Shown: piece by piece, positions 60,590-64,000 of the stretch
Numbering within the stretch: position 1 is the stretch's first letter
Layout: every line of letters starts with the position of its first letter
DNA from: Klenkia sesuvii
GTDB taxonomy: Bacteria > Actinomycetota > Actinomycetes > Mycobacteriales > Geodermatophilaceae
Length of the DNA: 64,000 nt
Direction: 5' to 3'
Assembly: GCF_037083825.1 (NCBI RefSeq)
Contig: NZ_JBAPLU010000009.1
Span: 62,001 to 126,000, forward strand
The notes under the pieces: generated by a model
Databases searched by the model: none
What the model was told of the DNA's origin: nothing
What the model saw: the letters and a program-made list of their open reading frames with translations, nothing else
Position numbers and translations under genes: made by a program

Positions 60590-61765
60590 CTACCCCGTCG
60601 GGTCGAAGACCGTGCGCACGCAGCCGTCCTCCTTCTCCTTGAAGATCCGGTAGCCCTCCGCCGCCTGGGAGAGCGGCATCGTGTGGGTGGCCAGGTGCTC
60701 GGTGGTGAGCGCTCCGCTCTCCATGTGGCGGAGGATCTCGGGCACGTAGCGCTGGCCGTGCTGCTGCGCCCCGCGCACGGTGAGCCCCTTGTTCATCAGG
60801 GCGCCGAGCGGGAACTTGTCGACCATGCCGGCGTAGACGCCGAGCACGAACACGCTGCCGCCCTTGCGGCAGGCCCGGATCGCCTCCCGCACCGCCGAGG
60901 GCCGGTCGGTCTGCAGCCGCAGCTGCTGCTTGACCTGGTCGAAGGCACCCTGCACCCCGGTGCTGTGCGCCTCCATGCCGACCGCCTCGATGCACACGTC
61001 GGGCCCCCGGCCGCCGGTCCGCTCCCGGAGCTCGGCGACGACGTCGGTGGTCGTGTAGTCCACCGCCTCGGCGCCGATGTGCTGGCGCACCTGCGCCAGC
61101 CGCTCGGGCAGCCGGTCGATGACCACCACCTGCTCGGCGCCCAGGAGCATCGCCGCCCGCGCGGCCATCTGGCCCACCGCGCCGGCACCCCACACCGCGA
61201 CGACGTCCCCGGGCTGCGTGCCGCCCAGGTGCGCACCGGTCCACCCGGTGGTCACCGAGTCCGAGGCGAACAGCGCGCGGGTGTCGGACACCCCGTCCGG
61301 CACGACGAAGCACCCGACGTCGGCGTAGGGCACCCGCATGTACTCCGCGTGGCTGCCGGCGTAGCCGCCCATCGCGTGGGAGTAGCCGAAGCAGCCGCCC
61401 GGGCTCTGCCCCCACAGGCCCTCGGTGATGCCGGGGTCGGGGTTGCCGTTGTCGCACAGGGAGTAGAGCTCCTGCGAGCAGTACCAGCAGTTCCCGCAGG
61501 CGACGAAGGACGGGACGACGACCCGGTCCCCCACCTGCACCTTCGTCACGGCCCTGCCGCGCTCCACGACGGTGCCGAGGAACTCGTGGCCCAGGACGTC
61601 GCCGGCCCGCATCGCCGGGATGTACCCGCCGATGAGGTGCAGGTCCGACCCGCAGGTGACCGTCTGGTGGATCTGCAGCAGGACGTCGTGGTCGTTGAGC
61701 AGCTGCGGCTCGGGGACGTCCTCGACCGCGACCTCGTTGACCCCGGCCCACACCGCCGCCCTCAC
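60590..61765 (-). CDS. Zinc-dependent alcohol dehydrogenase (formaldehyde-dehydrogenase-like), second copy
   Basis: 391-residue medium-chain dehydrogenase. Catalytic zinc: Cys in TCGSDLHLIGG, His in LGHEFLGTV. Structural zinc: CGNCWYCSQELYSLC. Cofactor: VWGAGAVGQMAARAAM and VVIDRLPERLAQV. It is paralogous to the enzyme at 39560. It is the last gene of a five-gene minus-strand operon with envelope-type small proteins, coupled by a GTGA overlap, an unusual context for an alcohol dehydrogenase that suggests stress or aldehyde detoxification. Confidence 0.9.
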   Translation of the reverse strand: MRAAVWAGVNEVAVEDVPEPQLLNDHDVLLQIHQTVTCGSDLHLIGGYIPAMRAGDVLGHEFLGTVVERGRAVTKVQVGDRVVVPSFVACGNCWYCSQELYSLCDNGNPDPGITEGLWGQSPGGCFGYSHAMGGYAGSHAEYMRVPYADVGCFVVPDGVSDTRALFASDSVTTGWTGAHLGGTQPGDVVAVWGAGAVGQMAARAAMLLGAEQVVVIDRLPERLAQVRQHIGAEAVDYTTTDVVAELRERTGGRGPDVCIEAVGMEAHSTGVQGAFDQVKQQLRLQTDRPSAVREAIRACRKGGSVFVLGVYAGMVDKFPLGALMNKGLTVRGAQQHGQRYVPEILRHMESGALTTEHLATHTMPLSQAAEGYRIFKEKEDGCVRTVFDPTG

Positions 61766-62229
61766 AGCACGCCCTCCTTCGGGGCCTGCGCCGCCGCGCC
61801 CTCCAGTGCGGCGCCCTGCGGCGTGGGCGTCCTCCTGCCGTGCGGCTGGGGGTCGACGCGCAGCACCTCCCCCACCTCGGCCAGCTGCTTGGTGCGCCGC
61901 AGGGCCGCCCGGAGCTCGCCGACCTGGTCCTCGGTGGGTGAACCGTGGAACCTGCCGTACAGCTCCGTCCCGCGACCGCCGGGGGCCGGCTGCATGCGCA
62001 CCTCCAGGTCCGGGCCCAACGCCTCCAGCTCGGGGAACGGACCCGCGAGGTCGTCCCGGAACACCGTCACCGCCCGCCACCGCCGGGCGGCCACGTCGGC
62101 GGGCTCGGTGGTCGAGGCCTGCCCGACGCCGGGGATGCGGGTGTGCTGCAGCGTGCCCAGCGCCGCCCCGCCGAGCTGGGCAGCCTTGCCGAGCACCTGC
62201 CGCAGCGGGCCGCTCACCGCGCTGCTCAC
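61762..62229 (-). CDS. Hypothetical protein, SRPBCC-like/stress operon
   Basis: 155 residues, soluble. Segments ARRWRAVTVFRDDLAGPFPE and DLEVRMQPAPGGRGTELYGR resemble the short proteins found with DUF3618 and holin-like genes in actinobacteria, whose beta-rich body may be SRPBCC-like. The C-terminus is low complexity. It is coupled by four-base overlaps on both sides. Function is unknown. Confidence 0.75.
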   Translation of the reverse strand: MSSAVSGPLRQVLGKAAQLGGAALGTLQHTRIPGVGQASTTEPADVAARRWRAVTVFRDDLAGPFPELEALGPDLEVRMQPAPGGRGTELYGRFHGSPTEDQVGELRAALRRTKQLAEVGEVLRVDPQPHGRRTPTPQGAALEGAAAQAPKEGVL

Positions 62230-62819
62230 CGGGAGTCCTGCACGTCCCGGCGGGCCTGCTGGGCCTGGCCCTGCACGTCCCCCGCGGCGGACTGGCCCTC
62301 CTCCTTCACCGCCTGCACGGCCTGGGTCGCGGTGCCCTGCACGGACTGCGCCGCCTCCTGGGCGGCGGGCTGCAGCTGCTCCGCGGCGTCCTGGGCGACC
62401 TGCTTGACGTCCTCCACCAGCGGCTGCGCGGCCTGCTCGGCCTGGGCGGCGAGCTCCTTCTCGCGCTGGCTGGTCGGCAGCAGGGAGGACACCAGCCAAC
62501 CGACCCCGAAGGCGATCAGGCCGGCGGCCACCGGGTTGCCCCGGGTGCCCTGGACGGCGGCGTCGGGCGCCTGCGCCACCCCCTGGGCGGCGTCGTGGGC
62601 CCGGGCGGTCACCCCGCCGGCGGAGGAGCTGGACGGGGAGTCCGAGCCGAAGACCCGGCCGCGCAGGTCGTCCACGGCCTGCTTGGTCCGGGTGACCCGG
62701 CGGTCGACCACCCGGGCCGGGTTGACCTTCTCGTTGAGCGCGTCGACGTCGTGGCCGAGGTCGGCACGGGTGTCCTCGATCTGCTGCCGGATGACGTCGG
62801 GGTCGTTGCTGCTGGTCAT
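62226..62819 (-). CDS. DUF3618-domain membrane-associated protein
   Basis: 197 residues. The DUF3618 start is IRQQIEDTRADLGHDVDALN followed by EKVNPARVVDRRV. One predicted membrane helix (VAAGLIAFGVGWLVSSLLP) lies in the middle, then a Gln/Ala-rich amphipathic coiled coil to the end. The family is usually encoded beside holin-like DUF1469 proteins in actinobacteria and is linked to envelope stress. ATG at 62819 is the start before the domain. Confidence 0.9.
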   Translation of the reverse strand: MTSSNDPDVIRQQIEDTRADLGHDVDALNEKVNPARVVDRRVTRTKQAVDDLRGRVFGSDSPSSSSAGGVTARAHDAAQGVAQAPDAAVQGTRGNPVAAGLIAFGVGWLVSSLLPTSQREKELAAQAEQAAQPLVEDVKQVAQDAAEQLQPAAQEAAQSVQGTATQAVQAVKEEGQSAAGDVQGQAQQARRDVQDSR

Positions 62820-62838
62820 GACGGGGTCTCCTCGGGTG

Positions 62839-63252
62839 TCAGGAACGGGGGGTGACGGCATCGGGGACCCGCTGCAGGGTCTCCACCGTCCGCTCGGGCT
62901 TGGGGTCCACGCCCTTCAGCCGGCCGCGGCCGACCACGAACAGCACGGCGGCGACGACGGCCCAGATCGCCGCCACGACGAGTGCGGCCCAGCCGGCCCG
63001 GATGGCGCTGGCCAGCCCGGCCCAGAGGGCGAGGCTCAGGGACAGCACGGTCAGGTGGCCGGCGTAGCCGGCCCCGCCGAGCATGCCGGCACCGACGCCG
63101 GCCTTCTTGGCCTCCGCGGTGAGCTCGGCCCTGGCCAGGGCGAGCTCTTGCCGCACGAGCGTGGACAGGTCGCGGCTGACCTCGCCGATCAGCTCGCCGA
63201 CCGGGGTGCCCTCGACGTCGGGACGGTCCTCCCGTGGGTCGGGGCCGGTCAT
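62839..63252 (-). CDS. Phage holin-superfamily protein (DUF1469-like)
   Basis: 137 residues with two membrane helices (about 59-80 and 90-112) after an amphipathic N-terminus (LIGEVSRDLSTLVRQELALA RAE region). Despite the family name these are chromosomal envelope proteins in actinobacteria, not lysis holins. It lies between DUF3618 and the Ala-rich membrane protein, with overlapping or closely spaced starts. Confidence 0.9.
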   Translation of the reverse strand: MTGPDPREDRPDVEGTPVGELIGEVSRDLSTLVRQELALARAELTAEAKKAGVGAGMLGGAGYAGHLTVLSLSLALWAGLASAIRAGWAALVVAAIWAVVAAVLFVVGRGRLKGVDPKPERTVETLQRVPDAVTPRS

Positions 63253-63989
63253 GCCTGGCCACCGCTGTACGGCGAGGGCGGGACGGGGCTGTAGCCCGTG
63301 ACCGGGTCGTACCCGGGGCCCGTCGACGCCGCCGGGGGTGCGGCCGGGACGGCCCGGACGTCGTCCTCGCCGGGGAGCGGGCCGGTGCCGGTGCTGACCG
63401 CGTGCTCCGGCTGCCCGCCGGGGGTGGCCGCGCCGTCGGAGCTGCCGGAGCTGCTCGGGGCGATGCCCTCCTTGTGCGCGGCGACGACGCCGCTGGTGAG
63501 CCGGCCGGCGAGCACCCCGGCCACGGCGGCGCCGAGCAGGAAGGCGCCCGGACGGCGTCGGGCGAACCGGCGGGCGTCCTCGAGCAGGTCACCGGGCTCC
63601 CGGTCGCGCAGGTGCCCGGCCAGGCCCTCGACCCGGTCGGTGGCCTGGCGGAGCAGGTCGGTGGCCGGCCCGGAGCCGCCCTCGCCGTTCGTGAGCGAGC
63701 GCAGCTCGTCGGCCAGCGCGCCGAGGCTCTCGGCCGCCTTCTGCTGACCGGCGCGGGCCTGCTCGGTGGCCTGGCCGCGGCCCTGCTCGAGCAGGTCGTT
63801 CGCCTGCCGGCGGGCCTCGCCCGCGACCTGCTTGGCCTGGTCGGCGGCCGTGCCGGCGACCTGCTGGCCGGCCCCGGCTGCGGTGTGGCCGACCTCGGCG
63901 GCCTGGCCCTTCGCGACGTCGGTCGTGCTGCGGTCGCGGCTGCCGGGTGTGCCTCCCGAGCCGTTGGGGGTGTCGAGGGAGTGGGACAT
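63249..63989 (-). CDS. Ala/Gln-rich single-helix membrane protein
   Basis: 246 residues. A long Ala/Gln/Glu coiled coil (GQAAEVGHTAAGAGQQVAGT and ARRQANDLLEQGRGQATEQA regions) precedes one membrane helix (AFLLGAAVAGVLAGRL) and a disordered Pro/Gly/Ser tail. It is the first gene of the envelope operon, overlapping the holin-like start by four bases. ATG at 63989 has AGGAGG upstream at the window end. Confidence 0.85.
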   Translation of the reverse strand: MSHSLDTPNGSGGTPGSRDRSTTDVAKGQAAEVGHTAAGAGQQVAGTAADQAKQVAGEARRQANDLLEQGRGQATEQARAGQQKAAESLGALADELRSLTNGEGGSGPATDLLRQATDRVEGLAGHLRDREPGDLLEDARRFARRRPGAFLLGAAVAGVLAGRLTSGVVAAHKEGIAPSSSGSSDGAATPGGQPEHAVSTGTGPLPGEDDVRAVPAAPPAASTGPGYDPVTGYSPVPPSPYSGGQA

Positions 63990-64000
63990 GGGTTCCTCCT

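Noticed and set aside
62839..63252. Prophage lysis holin
   Set aside because: The protein is of the chromosomal DUF1469-like holin superfamily in an operon with DUF3618, and no phage genes are present.

Overview
The window is 64 kb of very GC-rich DNA (above 70% by eye) with GTG, TTG and ATG starts, dense 4-bp GTGA/ATGA stop-start overlaps, and typical actinobacterial families: the principal sigma factor, Nei2-like glycosylase, DUF3618, DUF2252, an actinobacterial c-di-AMP (ydaO-type) riboswitch and a MerR/aldo-keto reductase pair. It looks like a chromosomal segment of a soil actinobacterium, most likely Geodermatophilaceae (Blastococcus, Modestobacter or Geodermatophilus type). That placement is inference from gene style only. 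I saw no tRNA, rRNA, CRISPR, IS element or phage.

Layout. 1-3.65 kb: end of a NADH-quinone oxidoreductase N-like gene, a GntR/EamA exporter pair with a palindromic operator, and an Nei-family glycosylase. 3.7-23.8 kb: a large catabolic island. A coupled five-gene minus-strand operon (creatininase, SDR, isochorismatase-type hydrolase, cupin, AtzH-amidase fusion) faces an amidohydrolase with an altered active site. Next come a 27-bp tandem repeat and a decayed FAD oxidoreductase gene, then a plus-strand operon (Rieske oxygenase, amidohydrolase, formamidase-type amidase). Facing that is a long minus-strand operon: VanB-type reductase, MetF-like protein, cytosine-deaminase-like amidohydrolase, NMT1-type ABC transporter and amidase. 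A GlcD-type flavoprotein and a pyridoxamine-oxidase-fold protein complete it. The combination suggests uptake, oxidative demethylation or hydroxylation, ring opening and stepwise amide hydrolysis of an N-methylated nitrogen heterocycle, with the C1 unit passed to folate. The substrate is not determinable here.

24-35.4 kb: a UGT-type glycosyltransferase with a TetR regulator and a perfect inverted-repeat operator; a TAXI solute-binding protein converging on a two-component system and an MHS-type MFS transporter, with a decayed MHS remnant upstream; two Cys-motif hypothetical proteins; a carboxylesterase; a DASS transporter. 35.5-50.8 kb: mostly housekeeping. SNF2 helicase, secreted hydrolase, zinc alcohol dehydrogenase, SelO, a c-di-AMP riboswitch gene, M20 peptidase plus MFS, the principal sigma factor, aldo-keto reductase with MerR, thioesterase and SDR.

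50.8-64 kb: DUF2252 protein; then a second catabolic cluster (IclR, amidohydrolase, CaiB/BaiF CoA-transferase, citryl-CoA-lyase-like protein, intradiol dioxygenase, Tat-exported intradiol-like lipoprotein) with twin palindromes in the divergent promoter. It is followed by a PolA-type polymerase and a minus-strand operon of four envelope/stress-type small proteins with a zinc alcohol dehydrogenase. Two formaldehyde-dehydrogenase-like zinc alcohol dehydrogenases (39.6 and 60.6 kb) could serve the formaldehyde that the proposed demethylation would release.
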